Positions 1 to 12,510 are shown, numbered from the stretch's first letter. The stretch: DNA of 64,000 nt from Sapria himalayana (GCA_029783825.1 JAREIK010002463.1:405501-469500), one strand, 5' to 3'. Notes: generated by a model not told the origin, from the sequence alone. Made by a program: numbers and translations.

Positions 1-3000
1 GAGAAAGAGATAGATGATTTCATAAGAATCTATGAGGATCACAAGAAGAAACTCAAAATGACCAAGAAACATAGTTTAACTAGATCTTTCATGTGGAAGA
101 AGGGATCATAGACTTCTTATCCTGCATATACTGCTTTAGGGTTAGTTTCTTTTGGTTGTGGCAAAGAAGGACGCATGAAAAAAGATTTTTCTAAGTATTT
201 CTATCCATGAGACAACAAGCAACTACTTCAGTATTAAGGGCACTCCTTCAGCTCATTCCATTGACCTTTATGGTTCAAATCATCCAAACCAATATGGTCC
301 TTCTACTTTTATTTCATCACATATGAGGAAGGATAAATGAGGGTTGCCTATGAATCAGGGATGTGTTTTTTCTATCTTACCACTCGAGAGGAGTAGTCAC
401 ATACACTATGGTGAAAGGCATGCTTTTTGTTTCTGATACCTAGGCACATGTTGTGTTTGAAATTGGTGTTTGTTATTCTTTTGTATTTTACTTCTTTGTA
501 AATACTTTGGATGGAAAACTTGAGAAGTTAGACATTGGTTTGTGTGTTTCTTCTCTGTTGAAAAATGTAGTTTTAGTAAGTACATTGTGAAAAGGTTGTG
601 AGCTTTTCTTTGGAGATTTGTGTCTATGTTTATCTTTTACTCTTAAATTTTTCTAGCAATGATATAATCTTAGGGATGGATTGGTTATCAAAGTTTCACA
701 TTGTGCTAGTTTTTCATAGGAGGCAAGTCATATTTTGAGTTGATACTCTTAATAAATTTAAAAGTAGAATCATTCTTCGTGATTTTAACTTGGTGGCTAG
801 ACTTATAGTGAGAAAGTTGAACAAAGCTATGTATTTTACTCTCTTGAACAAAGTAGAAGAAGAGGGTGAAAATAAGACTTCTTGGCCATAGGTGCTAGTA
901 GTGAAGGAGTATGGTGATCTATTTTCCAAATAGATCACCTAGTTTGCCTAGTTTTATGGCTCCAAAGAAGATAGTGGTATTAACTTGGTCTTAGGAACTA
1001 AGCCTATTTCTTTTCCTCCTTTTTAAATGACACCTACTACAAAGTCAACTTCAAGACTTGCTTACTAAGTGGTTCATACAGCCTAGTATTCCACCATGGG
1101 GAGCTAATGTTCTTTTTGAAAAAAATAACATAATAGGTCACTATGGTTGTGTATAAACTATAGAAAGTTTGATCAAGTGACCATCAATAATAAGTATCTA
1201 CTTCCTTATTTAGATGACTTGTTTGACTAGTTGGCAAGAACCTAATTTTTTTCAAAAATAGACTTGAGATTGAAATATCATCAGGTGAATGTAAGAAAAG
1301 ATGATATACCAAAAAATATTTTTTGGACCCGATATGGTCACTATGAGTTCTTGGTACTTCCTTTTGGTGTGATGAATATATCAGGAGTATTTATGGACTT
1401 AGTGAACTAAGTGTTTAAATATTTCCTTGACACATTTGTCATCATCTTTATTATTGATATATTGGTGTATTCAAAGATGCAATAAAAGCATGAATAACAG
1501 CTCCAATTAGTTTTGCAAACTCTTTGTAAGTATCAGTTGTATGAAAAATGGCCAAGATGTGTCTTTTAGGTCACTATCATTCAGTTTTTGGGTCACATAG
1601 TGACCAAGAAAAAGATTTCTATGAATCTAGAAAAGATGATGGCTATTTTTGAGTGGCTAGGGCCAATTATAGTAATTGGGGTATGTAGTTTCTTGGGTTG
1701 GCAGGTTATTATATTTTTTTTACTAAAAAATTTTTTCATATTACCTTGCCATTAACTAATCTAACTAGGAAAAGCACTTTCTTTGAGTGAGATGAGAAGT
1801 ATGAAGCTAATTTATAAGATTTAAAAAATAAGCTAGTTTTAGCCTCATTTCTTGCTTTGCAAGATGACACATTACCTTAAGTGGGTTTCACTGATGCATC
1901 ATTAAATACTATAGGTTGTGTGCTCATGCTCAATAAAAGACTTATTATTATGGGTCCATACAGTTAAAGCAGTATTAGCAGAACTATCCTACACATGATT
2001 TGGAGCTAGTAGTGATTATTTTTTCTTTTAAGTTTTAGAGATGTTACTTGTATGGTGTGAAGTTTGAAGTATACTTGAATCATAAAAGTCTCATATACTT
2101 GTTTACTTAGAAAGAAATCAGCCTAATGCATAGGTGGTGCTTGAAATATCTAAAAAACTATGACTTTACACAACAATATCATTCGGGCAAGGCAAATGTT
2201 ATGGCCGAAGTTTTAAGCGAGAAGTGACATAAAAGTTTAGCTTTTTTAAGACTTCAACATTGGAAAATAGTGGAAGTTATAAAAGACTTTGGGTTGAAAG
2301 AAGATTAAGGAAAAAATCTATTTATTTTTTAAAGTTTGAGATTTCAACCTACTCCAATTTGGCAGATAATTGAAGCACAAAATGTGGATGCTGAGTTGTA
2401 AAAATCCCTTCAATGGTAGGAAAAATAAGGTTACTTAAAAGGAATCTTTTGGCAGATGGAGTACATAGGTTATGAACTAGATTTTTTATTTTTCAAGGCT
2501 TCAAAAAAAATTGCTGAAAGAAGACAATCATTCTAAGTTCTTGGTGTATTTGGGAAATGTTAAATTTTATAAAGACTTCAGGAGAAACTTTTAGTAGCCA
2601 TGCATGAAACCAAATATGGCAGACTTATAAAAATGTGCTTGGTGTACTAATAGGAGAAATCATGACATCAAAAACTTGAAGGGTTATTGTAGCATCTTCC
2701 AATTGCATAATGAAAATGAAAAGTTGTGACAGTAGACTTTGTGACTAGGCTATCAAATACTTTAGGATAATACATTTCCATATGAGTCATTGTTGATAGG
2801 GTTGATCAAATCACCCTAATTTTTGTCTATTTGGGTTAGTGATTCCCTTTGTATGTTGTGCAAGTTGTATATAATGGAAGTTGTCCAATTTTATTTAGTT
2901 CTAGTTTCTATTTTTTTCAACTAAAGATCATTTTACTTCATAGTTTTGGAAAGAATTTTATAAGGTTCTTAGGACTCAATAAAAGATGAGTACAATATAT

Positions 3001-3663
3001 CACCCTCAAACAGATAGAAAATCAGAATGCACTAGTAAAATCTTGGAAGATATGCTTTAGGCTTGTATGATTGAGTTTAAAGGTAGTTAGGTTGAGCATC
3101 TACCATTGGTTGAATTTGCCTATAAAAAATAATTTTTAGTCTGACATTGGAATGATATCTTTTAATGCTTTGAATAGTAGACCTTGTAGGTCTCTAATGT
3201 GCTGGGATGAGTTAGGTAAACTTAATGTTCTTGGGCTAGAGCTAATTCATGAGACTATTGAGAAGCTTAGATTATTCATGAAAATTTGTTTATTTCTTAT
3301 AGCATGTATAAAAGCTATGCATACTAGAGAAGAAGACCACTAAATTTTGAGGTAGGAGATTTAGTTTTTCTCAAGGTGTCATCTCGCAAGGGTATATATT
3401 GATTTGGAAAGAAATGGAAGCTTATGCCAAGGTATGAGGGTCTATTTGAGATCTTGACAAGAATAGGAATGATGACTTATCAATTTATGCTACCGCTTGA
3501 GAATGCATATGTGCATGGTGTGTTCCATGTCTCAATGATGAGGAAGTATAATTCATGCTCTAGTCATGTGTTAGATTATGTGGTGATTCCCTTATGTGAG
3601 GATGTTAGATATAAAGATGCTCTTATATAAATTCTAGATAGAGAGATGAAAGAGCTAAAAAAT
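1..3663 (+). pseudogene. Ty3/gypsy (Tekay/Del-like) gag-pol remnant
   Basis: Decayed polyprotein of an LTR retrotransposon, read on the plus strand with many stops and frameshifts. The order is canonical: gag tail (1-210); aspartic protease (about 443-705), where the active-site DTG is degraded to EIG and the domain ends in DIILGMDWLSKFH; RT (about 1075-1700) with PPWGANVLFEKN, PFGV and a degraded FIDDIL box (FIIDILVYSK near 1430-1475); RNase H (FTDASLNTIGCVLM near 1888); integrase (DFVTRLSN near 2728, SRPCRSLMCWDELG near 3175); and an integrase tail ending VFHVSMMRKY near 3525. A functional copy would encode retrotransposition proteins; this one cannot. The frame breaks at 3663, where L1 sequence begins, and resumes near 10926. 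The family is recognised from motifs; assignment to Tekay/Del is an inference. Confidence 0.9.
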
Positions 3664-3885
3664 AAGGTGGACAAACTGGTTGGACTTCCGAATAAAGGTG
3701 TGTTTACCTTCAAGTCAGCCTAAGATATGTTTCACATTAGAGGTGATCCGACGTTGGATCATATAGGGATATGGCATAAACATATTCTCGTTAAAATTTC
3801 ATTCTTTGGTTGCCAACTAGCGAATGATTTCATACCAACGAATGACATATTAAAGAGGAGGATTTCCACATGGCATCCAAGTATA
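3664..3885 (+). pseudogene. L1-type LINE ORF2 fragment, zf-RVT domain (5' part)
   Basis: This reads as the C-terminal zinc-binding region of plant L1 LINE ORF2 (zf-RVT). A GVFTFKSA segment is followed by IWHKHILVKISFFGCQLAND and IPTNDILKRR, matching the usual spacing of 'F.VKSAW', 'W...IP.KISFF.WR' and 'T.D.L.RR'. Upstream LINE sequence is absent, so this is a 5'-truncated insertion into the gypsy pol. The fragment is cut at 3885 by the CACTA element, and the next part of the same domain resumes after 10221. Confidence 0.8.
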
Positions 3886-3914
3886 GTACACTACTAAAAA
3901 TTATGAGAATACCG

Positions 3915-4760
3915 ACCAAATTACCGACCTAAAAATTTCATCGGTAATTGCTGTGCAAATCACGACCATTTAGCAAACAAAAAAAGTATCGAAAAAAAAA
4001 ATTTCTGACCAAATTTCTAACCAAAGACCGACCATAATTACCGACCAAATGTTTTTGGTCGGTAATTGGTCTGTAGAGTGGTTATCTAGTATATTGCCGA
4101 ATATTTAATGATCAAAAATATATTACCATTAAAATTGGTCGGTACGGTGAATTTTCAAATTATTTATTACTTCGTAATTACCGAGCATTTACCGACCAAA
4201 TATATAGGTCGGTAATTACTAACTAATTCATGACCAATTTAGAGATCCAAAGAGGGGCATCAGAAAAAAGATATTTCCGACCAAATTTTCAACCAACTAC
4301 CAACCATATATAATCGATCAAATATATTTTGTCGGAAATATAATCTATAAATTAGGAGATATTTTGCAAAAAATATTACCGAAAGATTACCAACCATTTA
4401 ACGATCAAAAATATATAACCATTAAAAATAGTCGGTAAAGTAGTTATCCAATATATTTATAATGTCGTAATTATCGAAAAAGCTTCCAACCAAATATTTA
4501 GGTCGGTAATTACTGACCATTTCACGACCAAATACCGACCATACCTACCGGCCTAATATTTTTGGTTAGAAATTGGTCTGTAAATTAGGATGGAATTAGC
4601 AAATAGAAATTGCCGACAAATTACTGACCATTTAACGACCAAAAATATATTACCATTAAAATTAATCAGTATAGTGGACTTCCAAATACTTATAACTTTA
4701 TTCTTATTGACCTTTTATCGACCATAATTTTGGTCGGTAATACATATTTTTTATTTTTTG
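3915..4760 (+). repeat. CACTA left subterminal repeats
   Basis: Many degenerate copies of ACCGACCAAA, TTACCGACC, GGTCGGTAAT and related words lie in both orientations, spaced tens of bases apart. In this superfamily such motifs bind the accessory (TNPA-like) transposase protein; that role here is inferred from the family. Confidence 0.88.
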
Positions 4761-4764
4761 ATTA

Positions 4765-4905
4765 AAAATTCATTTGCTAAGTCATTAACACCTACACTCA
4801 TTCGATACTCCGTCATTTTTCGAAGTAGAGATGACTGCAAGCATAAATTTGATAAAATTTGTTCAGTATAATCGAGTATATTCGGAAGAGAAATTCTAGA
4901 TCCAG
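4765..4905 (+). other. CACTA transcript leader ending in a splice donor
   Basis: This is a short, less repetitive stretch between the subterminal repeats and the AT-only tract. It ends with CCAG|GTAAG at 4905/4906, a good plant 5' splice site. It probably represents the 5' untranslated first exon of the element's gene. No start codon with a clear downstream frame was seen. Confidence 0.4.
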
Positions 4906-7481
4906 GTAAGTTTTTTTTTGTTCTTCTCCTTCAAAATGCCTATACATATTTCCGTCTCTCTGAATTATATATAGACAACCAGATTTTCATTTTTTCAATA
5001 TAATCGGGTATTAGGTTTTTTTTTATTTCTCCTCCGAATTTCTTCATTTTTGCTTCAATTTTATTTAATCTAACATGATTTTGACTCGACATAATTAATT
5101 AAACTATAATTTTCCAATTTAATCTTTGTTCTTCTGATGTTTAGATTTTTAGGGTTTTATTGATTTTGATTTTAATTACGGATTGTTTGCATCCGAATAA
5201 TCCTAATGTTAATGGTTTATATTTATATAATCATATGACATTATGTATAATTATTTTTACTTTAATATATATAAATGTATTACATTATAAATACACATTG
5301 ATATGTTTATATAAACATATAATGTTATATATAAATATTTAAACATGTGTATTAATGTTTATAAAAATCTATACAACATTTACATTAAACTATCAGTTTA
5401 TATAATTTTTTATATAACAATTATGTAATATTAAATGATTATACAATTTTGTAAATATTTATATTATATATTATTTTGTATATAAATATAGAATATTTAT
5501 ATTGTTTATATAAATGTTATATATATACTATATATTATTTATAAAAGTGTTACATATAATTATAATAATATTTAAGTAGCATTTATTAAAATATTTTATT
5601 CACAAATATTATATAGATACACATGTTTAGTTATACAATCATATGCCATTTTATATAAAAATATTTATAACTATATTTATAATAAAGTAAACTATTTTTA
5701 TAACTATATTTATAACTTTACATAACTAATTTTTAACTAGATAATAATGTATAACTATATGTATGATTCTATATAACTATATTTTTAAAAAAAATATACT
5801 ATATGTATACTAATATATAACTATATATAATTATATTTTACTAAATATATAACTATATAAATGTTATATATAATTATATCTTTAACTACATACATATTTA
5901 TAACTATATGTGTATAATTATATATAAATATTTGTATAACTATGTAACACTCTTTATAATTAAATATATCTATATTTGTAACTATATATACATATAAATA
6001 TTCAAATAATTAAATTAAAATATTTGTTTATAACATTGTATATATTTATGTATGACTACTTATAACTACATGTATGAATATATCTATATATAGCTATATG
6101 TTTAATTATATATAACTATTTATAACTATATATATTATATGTAAAATAATATATAACTATAAATAATTGTATCTTCCTATATGTACAACTTTAAAAGTTT
6201 TATGCATAATTATATTTAAATTTATAGCTTATATTTAATATATATTTGTATATAGTAGTATATAAAAAAGTATTTTACTATATCTATACCTATACATTAC
6301 TATATGTATAAATATATAAAATTAAATGAACAAATATATAAACCTACATGTATAAATATATGTTTAACTATATTTGTAACTATATGTATAACCACATGTA
6401 ACAATATTTATAATTACATGTATAACAGCATATAATATTTTGTTAAACTATGTGTATAACTATATATAAATATTTGTATAACTAAATAAAAGTCTATATA
6501 ATTATATATAACTATATTTGTAACTATATATACATATTTGTATTCATATAATTAAATCAAAATATTTGTTTATAACGTTGTATATATTTATGTATAACTA
6601 CTTATAACTACTTGTATGAATATATCTATATATAACTATATGATTAATTATATATAACTATAAATAATTGTATCTTACTATATGTATAACTTTAAAAGTT
6701 TTATGCATAATTATATTTAAATATTAAATTTACAGATTATATTTAATATATATTTGTATATAGTAGTATATAAAAAAGTATTTTACTATATCTATACCTA
6801 TACATGACTATATGTATAAATATATAAAATTAAATGAACAAATATACAAACCTGCATGTATAAATATATGTTTAACTATATGTGTAACTATATGTATAAC
6901 CACGTGTAACAATATTTATAATTACATGTATAACAACATACAACATTATGTTAAACTATATGTGTATAACTATATATAAATATTTGTATAACTAAATAAA
7001 TGCCTATATAATTATATATAACTATATTTGTAACTATATATACATATATGTATTCATATAAATAAAATCAAAATATTTGTTTATAACATTGTATATATTT
7101 ATGTATACTACTTATAACTACTTGTATGAATATATCTATATATAACTATATGTTTAATTATATATAACTATTTATAACTATATATATATTATATGTAAAA
7201 TAATACATAACTATAAATAATTGTATCTTACTATATGTATAACTTTAAAATTTTTTTGCATGATTATATTTAAATATTAAATTTCCAGCTTATATATAAT
7301 ATATATTTGCATTTAGTAGTATATAAAAAAGTATTTTACTATATTAATACCTATAAATTACTATAAGTATAAATATATAAAATTAAATGAAAAAATATAT
7401 AAATCTACATGTATAAATATACGTTTAACTATATGTGTAACTATATGTATAACCACATGTAACTATATTTATAATTACAAG
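4906..7481 (+). repeat. AT-only CACTA intron with tandem repeats of about 0.5 kb
   Basis: The tract is nearly pure A/T, built from TATAACTATAT-like words. Inside it, about three direct copies of a 510-540-bp unit run from roughly 5880 to 7470. The landmark word TATTTGTTTATAAC recurs near 6021, 6563 and 7074. Each unit also repeats the words TATAAATATTTGTATAACTA and AGTAGTATATAAAAAAGTAT. The tract lies between the leader splice donor (4906) and the first recognisable coding exon, so it is most simply a long first intron. Short open frames here are composition artefacts. Confidence 0.7.
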
Positions 7482-9222
7482 AGTCGAATAGTGAATGGAA
7501 TGTTTTCTAATGAATGGGGGGATAAAGTTGATGAATTTGTTGAGTTTGCTCTAAGACATCCTGAGTGTATGAATGGTGGTATAGATATAAGGTGTCTTAA
7601 CAACATTTCCATCATGAAAGGATAGAGATGTTGGAGAATCTTCCAAAGAGCACCCTACAAATGAGACTCTCACAATTACTCAATTTGATCCGACAATTGA
7701 TAATTTGTAAGATATAAAACTTAACAAATGATTTATCAATTTATTATTTTATTTCTTACTTGCTAATAAATTTTTTGTTACAGGACGAAGTTAGAGCAGT
7801 CTGGATCGATTTCTAGGGTTCTGAGGATAATTTTTAAGAAGTCCTTTAAACCTAATGGACATAATTGGAAGTCACTCACACATGGAGACCAATTGATGAT
7901 TTGGAAAGAATTTAAGATAAATATTACTACTTAAAAATATTTACATCTTTTATTTATTATTTTGTTCACTGATTAAAAATTTTTTATTTATAATTACATA
8001 AAGTTTACAGGTAGACACAGCCAAAGGAGGCAGTCAAAAGTGTGTTCTAAAAACATGCTACTAGATGGTATAAAGACACTGTGTATGAGATCAAAGATAA
8101 ATGGTTGAAGAAGAAAGAAAAAGATTCGAGTGTCCCGGATCATGTTTTCAAGGAGTGGCGAAGCAGATAGGAAAATTCGGATCATAGGAAGATGTGTGAT
8201 AAACAGATCCGCAATCATCACTCAGAGAAGGCTGGAGAGGGTAGTGGTATGTCTACACACACTTATGAATCTCATACTAGGTGAGCACGAACAAGTATTG
8301 GTATTATTTCTAATTTATACTTTTTATTTTTATTACTTTGTGAAATGTGTTCAATTATGCCTAAATTTCATTTCTTATTAAGAATTTTTTTTTCAATAGA
8401 CTTAACATATGTATTGTGTGTAATTATAGAAATGCAAGGAGGGTAAATAGCCTAGTGCTCCTTGCTTGTTTAGATACATGCACATGAAGGCTAATGATGA
8501 TCAGACTTTCGTTGATCAGAGATCTTGTGCAGCAAGTGTAAGTTTCATTAAAAAAATTAACTTTTCTTTTTTTTTGTTTGAATATAAATTGAAATACGTT
8601 TCATACATTTTTATTAGGCGAGATATGAGGAAATATTAGCTGTTGTGACTCAAGCATATTCCCAATCTACTTCAGGTACATGTGATGGTGTAATAGGTAG
8701 TTCTAATTCATCAGCTCAACCAGTTGATACGAATTAGATTTAGTATGCGGCTATTGATGGCAAGAAGAAGATGCTCTTCTATGGTGTCGGTTCGTCGACA
8801 TCATCATCTACTTGCATAAACGACCAGATTATGAAGCTGAATTTTTATGACTAGTTTCGAATTAGTTCTCAACGATGGAGGAATTTTAGGATGCGATGCA
8901 AAAAGTGATATATTATCAGTTGGCCGATACTGAGCGGCGCATGATCGACTATGAGGATGATATGGATGAGTTGCATATGTATTTTGACTAGCTTACAAAG
9001 AAGTTTCAAGAAGGAGGACTACAGTTCAACCCTAATGATCTACCTCGGATTGTTCGGCATAATGCTCCAGCTACAGCATCTACTCTATCACCTACATCAT
9101 CACATGCAACAACTGCATTAGGACTAGTAGCAGCAGACAGCTCTACCCTAGTACCCGACATCTCATCATGTGGACCAGATACATCACAGCAGAACGACTA
9201 TGAAACTAGGTTGGATGATTAA
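7482..9222 (+). pseudogene. CACTA transposase-type gene: transposase-associated plus PTTA (Transposase_24) regions
   Basis: Five exon-like blocks can be traced: 7482-about 7708, 7784-about 7920, 8011-8280, 8430-8537 and 8618-9222. Most have recognisable splice sites (CAG at 7783, ACAG at 8010, AG|GTGAGC at 8280, ATAG at 8429, AGT|GTAAGT at 8537, TTAG at 8617). The first block resembles the plant transposase-associated domain (DEFVEFALRHPECMNGG, then IRC). The others match the PTTA/En/Spm accessory transposase: MIWKEFK, ATRWYKDTVYEIKDKW, HTYESHTR, RYMHMK followed by FVDQRSC, then RYEE. The C-terminal block is acidic and probably coiled (ADTERRMIDYEDDMDELH) and ends at a natural TAA (9220). A few in-frame stops and one frameshift break it. 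No DDE catalytic core is present. The likely former role is DNA binding at the subterminal repeats. Confidence 0.72.
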
Positions 9223-9469
9223 GTGTATTACACACATTTTTTTTCAATACCATAAACTTTGATTTTGAATTTTATTTTTTTATTTTCTTTTGATGTGTTT
9301 AATATAAATATGCAGTATATATAGTTGCTTGCTAGAGTTAATTGGATTTTTTTGTTGTGTTATCTGTATATGTTTCTGCAGCAACTACATCAAAACTAAA
9401 ATTAATTGGATTTTTTTGTGTTATCTAATTTTGTTTCTACAACAACTGCATCAAAACTGGAAAAAAAAA

Positions 9470-10200
9470 TTGGTCAATAATTATCGACCGAATTACGACC
9501 AAAAACCAACCAAAATTTTTTAATATCAATTTGGTAAAAGGTCACCAAATGGTCGGTAATACTTTTGGAGATCAATTACCAACCAATGATTTCAAAAGAT
9601 TTTGGTCGATTTTTGGTCGTAATTTTTTCAGTTGTTATCGATCATTTTGTGACCATTTACTAACCTAATATTTTTGGTCGGAAAATGGTCGGAATATAGT
9701 CGGAAATTGTTTGTTGGTAAATAGACTGTAAATTATTTGTAATTATTGACCATTTAGAAACTATTTACTGACCTAATTCTTTTGGTCGAAAAAATAGTCA
9801 GATAATCATCAGATTTTGTTAGTCGGTAAATGGTCTGTAGTCAATCTGTAATTACCGATCATTTGGAGACCACTATACCAACCAACTGCTTTTGGTCAAA
9901 AATAGTTGGAATTTAGAATATAATTATTTGTCAGTGAATAGTATGTAAATGGTCGTTAATTACCGACCATTTTGAGACCAATATGCCAACCTAATTATTT
10001 TGGTCTGAAAATTGTCGGAATATAGTCAGTGATTGTTTGTCGGTAAAGGATCGATAATATACCATATGACTGATTTTTTGTCGGTAAAAAAAATAGCGAC
10101 GAGTAAAATTCTAACCTAATATTTTGGTTGGTAATTGGTCGCTATTTAGTTTACCGACCAAAAAAAACCAAATTAGCGACCAAATAATTAGTCGGTAATT
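9470..10200 (+). repeat. CACTA right subterminal repeats
   Basis: A dense run of TTGGTCGGTAAT, TTACCGACCA and GTCGGAAAT variants in both orientations reaches almost to the right terminus. It mirrors the left-end block and supports the element boundaries. Confidence 0.88.
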
Positions 10201-10218
10201 TGGTGAATTTTAGTAGTG

Positions 10219-10925
10219 GTAACTACTTTGTCGAAGAGACATGTATACACTTGATGCTTCACTATGAGGATTCACAACAAATTTCGCATGAATACTTTTC
10301 CAACCTGAATACCCTAAACATTATGATTAAGCAAGCATTCAAGCTGGATAAGCTATCAAACATAAAAATCTCATCTAATTTACAATGGATTAGAAGATAT
10401 GTCTCCATACTGATAATGTGGGAGATATGAAAAGAGCACAATGATGTCAGATTCAGGAAAACCAATTCATGGCCGACAAAATCATTTTTAGGATCGAGTG
10501 ATTGATGCATTAGTTGGAAATATACTTCTATCATGTGGACCAAGAGGTAGACAGCCCCATGAGCTTCATTGTGCAAGTCAATAGGATTACTTTTACAGCA
10601 CGGAAGCAGGGTTGTTGTGTCAAGAACCCAGGTATTTTATGGTATATTTCTTCTTGATTATTGAATTATTTCTTGCTTTGCATGCTAAATATAAGGAGAA
10701 TTGGGGCTGGTAGAGCTTCAGTAGATAAGTAATGCAAAAGAAGAGTATTCTGGAAAGTAGTTCTTCAAAGTTTAGATTATTTATGGTTTTGAATTCTTCA
10801 GTAGCCATACCCTTTTGGTGTTAGATTTCTTTTTTATGGTTTTATGTGTATTTTGATCATAAAACCAAAGGGTGCATAGGATTTGATGGATTGGACTAAA
10901 TTGACCAGTCTTTTAGTTAATTGTA
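10219..10925 (+). pseudogene. L1-type LINE ORF2 fragment, 3' continuation
   Basis: This resumes the LINE interrupted by the CACTA element. The region after the zf-RVT core reads ETCIHLMLHYEDSQQISHEY, followed downstream by WIRRYVSILIMWEI, a stop and KEHNDVRF. These correspond to the conserved 'ET..HLF..C..S..IW' and 'WEIWKERN.R.F' segments of plant L1 ORF2. The rest (about 10620-10925) is 3' UTR, ending in TTAAAAAAA just before gypsy pol sequence returns. The target-site duplication of the LINE could not be fixed with certainty. Confidence 0.72.
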
Positions 10926-11081
10926 AACCGTGTGTTAAAAAAACCTGGTAAAAGACCTATGGCAACATCATGGGGTGGACAAAGTTGGAGAGGTGAAAGT
11001 AAATGTGACAAAATTAGTCTTATATCTTCAAATTACTTATTTACAATTTCAATGATGAAATCCAAATAAATTAGGTATAGT
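10926..11081 (+). pseudogene. End of gypsy pol (continuation of 1-3663) and polypurine region
   Basis: The frame NLVKDLWQHHGVDKVGEVKV corresponds to the last conserved pol segment of Tekay/Del-type elements (VKVLW.NH.VE.ATWE). It is the expected continuation of the reading frame interrupted at 3663. It is followed by a degenerate copy of the usual 'GAGGATGAAATTCC...GGTAGAGT' region and then by the LTR start TGTGAGACC at 11082. This shows the L1+CACTA block sits inside one gypsy element. Confidence 0.7.
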
Positions 11082-12150
11082 TGTGAGACCTAGAAAAAAA
11101 ATAAATTTTCTTCATTTTAGCCATTGATTCAAATTGGCAAAATTAATTATATAAAAAAAGATAGATTAATTAAAAGTTGTTTTTTATTTTAAAAAATGAT
11201 ATGATGATGGGAAAATGGAGCATAATGACATTAAATTTGCTAGATTTGAATTTTTAGAAAGAGAGTTAGATCAATTTGAACCCTTAGTGGCACTTTGGTC
11301 ATTTTACTATTAAATCAAAGATAAATTTTTTATTTCTTTCATTTCTTTTTCTATCATGACTTCTCTTCTATTTCTATTCTTTTTTCGTGGTTCTTTTCTA
11401 TTCTACCTCATTTCATCACCAAATTCATTAAAATAAAATATATAATTCATGATTTGTTTTATTGAAATTTGATCCTATGAAGTGATTATGCTCAAAAACC
11501 TCTTCTTTTAAACCAAAAATAGCCATGGAAAAGCTTTAATCTTGTAAAGTAAGGTTAAATTTTAGTTTAGTTAATGTATTTTTATTTGTCTTGCTTTATT
11601 TCTTATACTAGTCTTGACATTGTGCAAAATATCAATTGTATTTTCCTTTTGTGTTTGTTTTAGTATGAATTATGGTTATAGAACTCGAATTGAAATATTA
11701 AAGCTATGGTCTGTATTTAAGGTTTGGAACAACTTCATCAAGGTAGAAAATTTCTAGAAACTAATGTGAATTTTTATATTTTGTATTATTAGTTATATAT
11801 ACATGCTTTTTTGATATGCAGTATTTTGTATATGGTTATAAGCCTCTTTTTGTTGTTTCTTTGAAATGGCTTTCATGAAATTTAAAATATTTAATTAAGC
11901 TATATGATAATTGATGAAAACTCATGATTTTTACCCATGAATTGATATTTTGATAAATTTAGAACTTATTTACACTTGTATTTTTTATAATAAGTTAATT
12001 TTCTAAAAATTGGAAAAAGATATCTAGTTATGTGGAAAAGGTAAGAAAAATCAATGTTGATGAATTGTTTGGATAATTTTGGAGATTATACTAATATGCA
12101 CGTGTAAAATCCTATGAGAAATAATTTGATGATTTAGAGCTAAATGATAA

Positions 12151-12510
12151 TTTAAAATAATTCAAAATAATTTTTAATAATTTTTAATAATTTTTAATAA
12201 TTTGTAATAATTTTTAATAATTTTTAATAATTTTTAATAATTTTTAATAATTTTTAATAATTTTTAATAATTTTTAATAATTTTTAATAATTTTTAATAA
12301 TTTTTAATAATTTTTAATAATTTTTAATAATTTTTAATAATTTTTAATAATTTTTAATAATTTTTAATAATTTTTAATAATTTTAAATAATTTTAAAAAA
12401 TATTTAATAATATTTAATAATTTTTAATAATTTTTAATAATTTTTAATAATTTTTAATAATTTTTAATAGTTTTTAATAGTTTTTAATAATTTTTAATAA
12501 TTTTTAATAA
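12151..12510 (+). repeat. (TTTTTAATAA)n decamer array
   Basis: Thirty-six consecutive 10-bp units stay in exact register. Most are perfect TTTTTAATAA, with point variants such as TTTGTAATAA, TATTTAATAA and TTTTTAATAG. The array lies within the 3' LTR and is missing from the equivalent place in the inverted LTR copies, so it expanded in this copy. Confidence 0.97.

Larger units (their letters stand above)
3889..10218 (+). mobile_element. CACTA (En/Spm-type) DNA transposon, about 6.3 kb
   Basis: Both ends are defined by inverted repeats starting CACTACTAAAA (3889) and ending TTTTAGTAGTG (10218). The target is duplicated as GTA on both sides (3886-3888 and 10219-10221), the 3-bp duplication expected for CACTA transposons. 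Both flanks are packed with degenerate ACCGACCAAA and TTGGTCGGTAAT motifs in both orientations, the usual subterminal transposase-binding repeats. The interior has an untranslated leader, a long AT-only intron and one decayed transposase-type gene. No DDE catalytic transposase was found, so the copy is probably non-autonomous. It splits an L1 LINE whose reading frame continues on the far side. Confidence 0.93.

Noticed and set aside
5160..5342. Open frame of 60 codons in the AT tract
   Set aside because: Ile/Tyr/Leu-only composition inside the CACTA intron; explained by A/T-only sequence.
12151..12510. Regular short repeat array, possible CRISPR or centromeric satellite
   Set aside because: Units are directly adjacent 10-bp words without spacers, and the array sits within one LTR; it is slippage of an A/T word.
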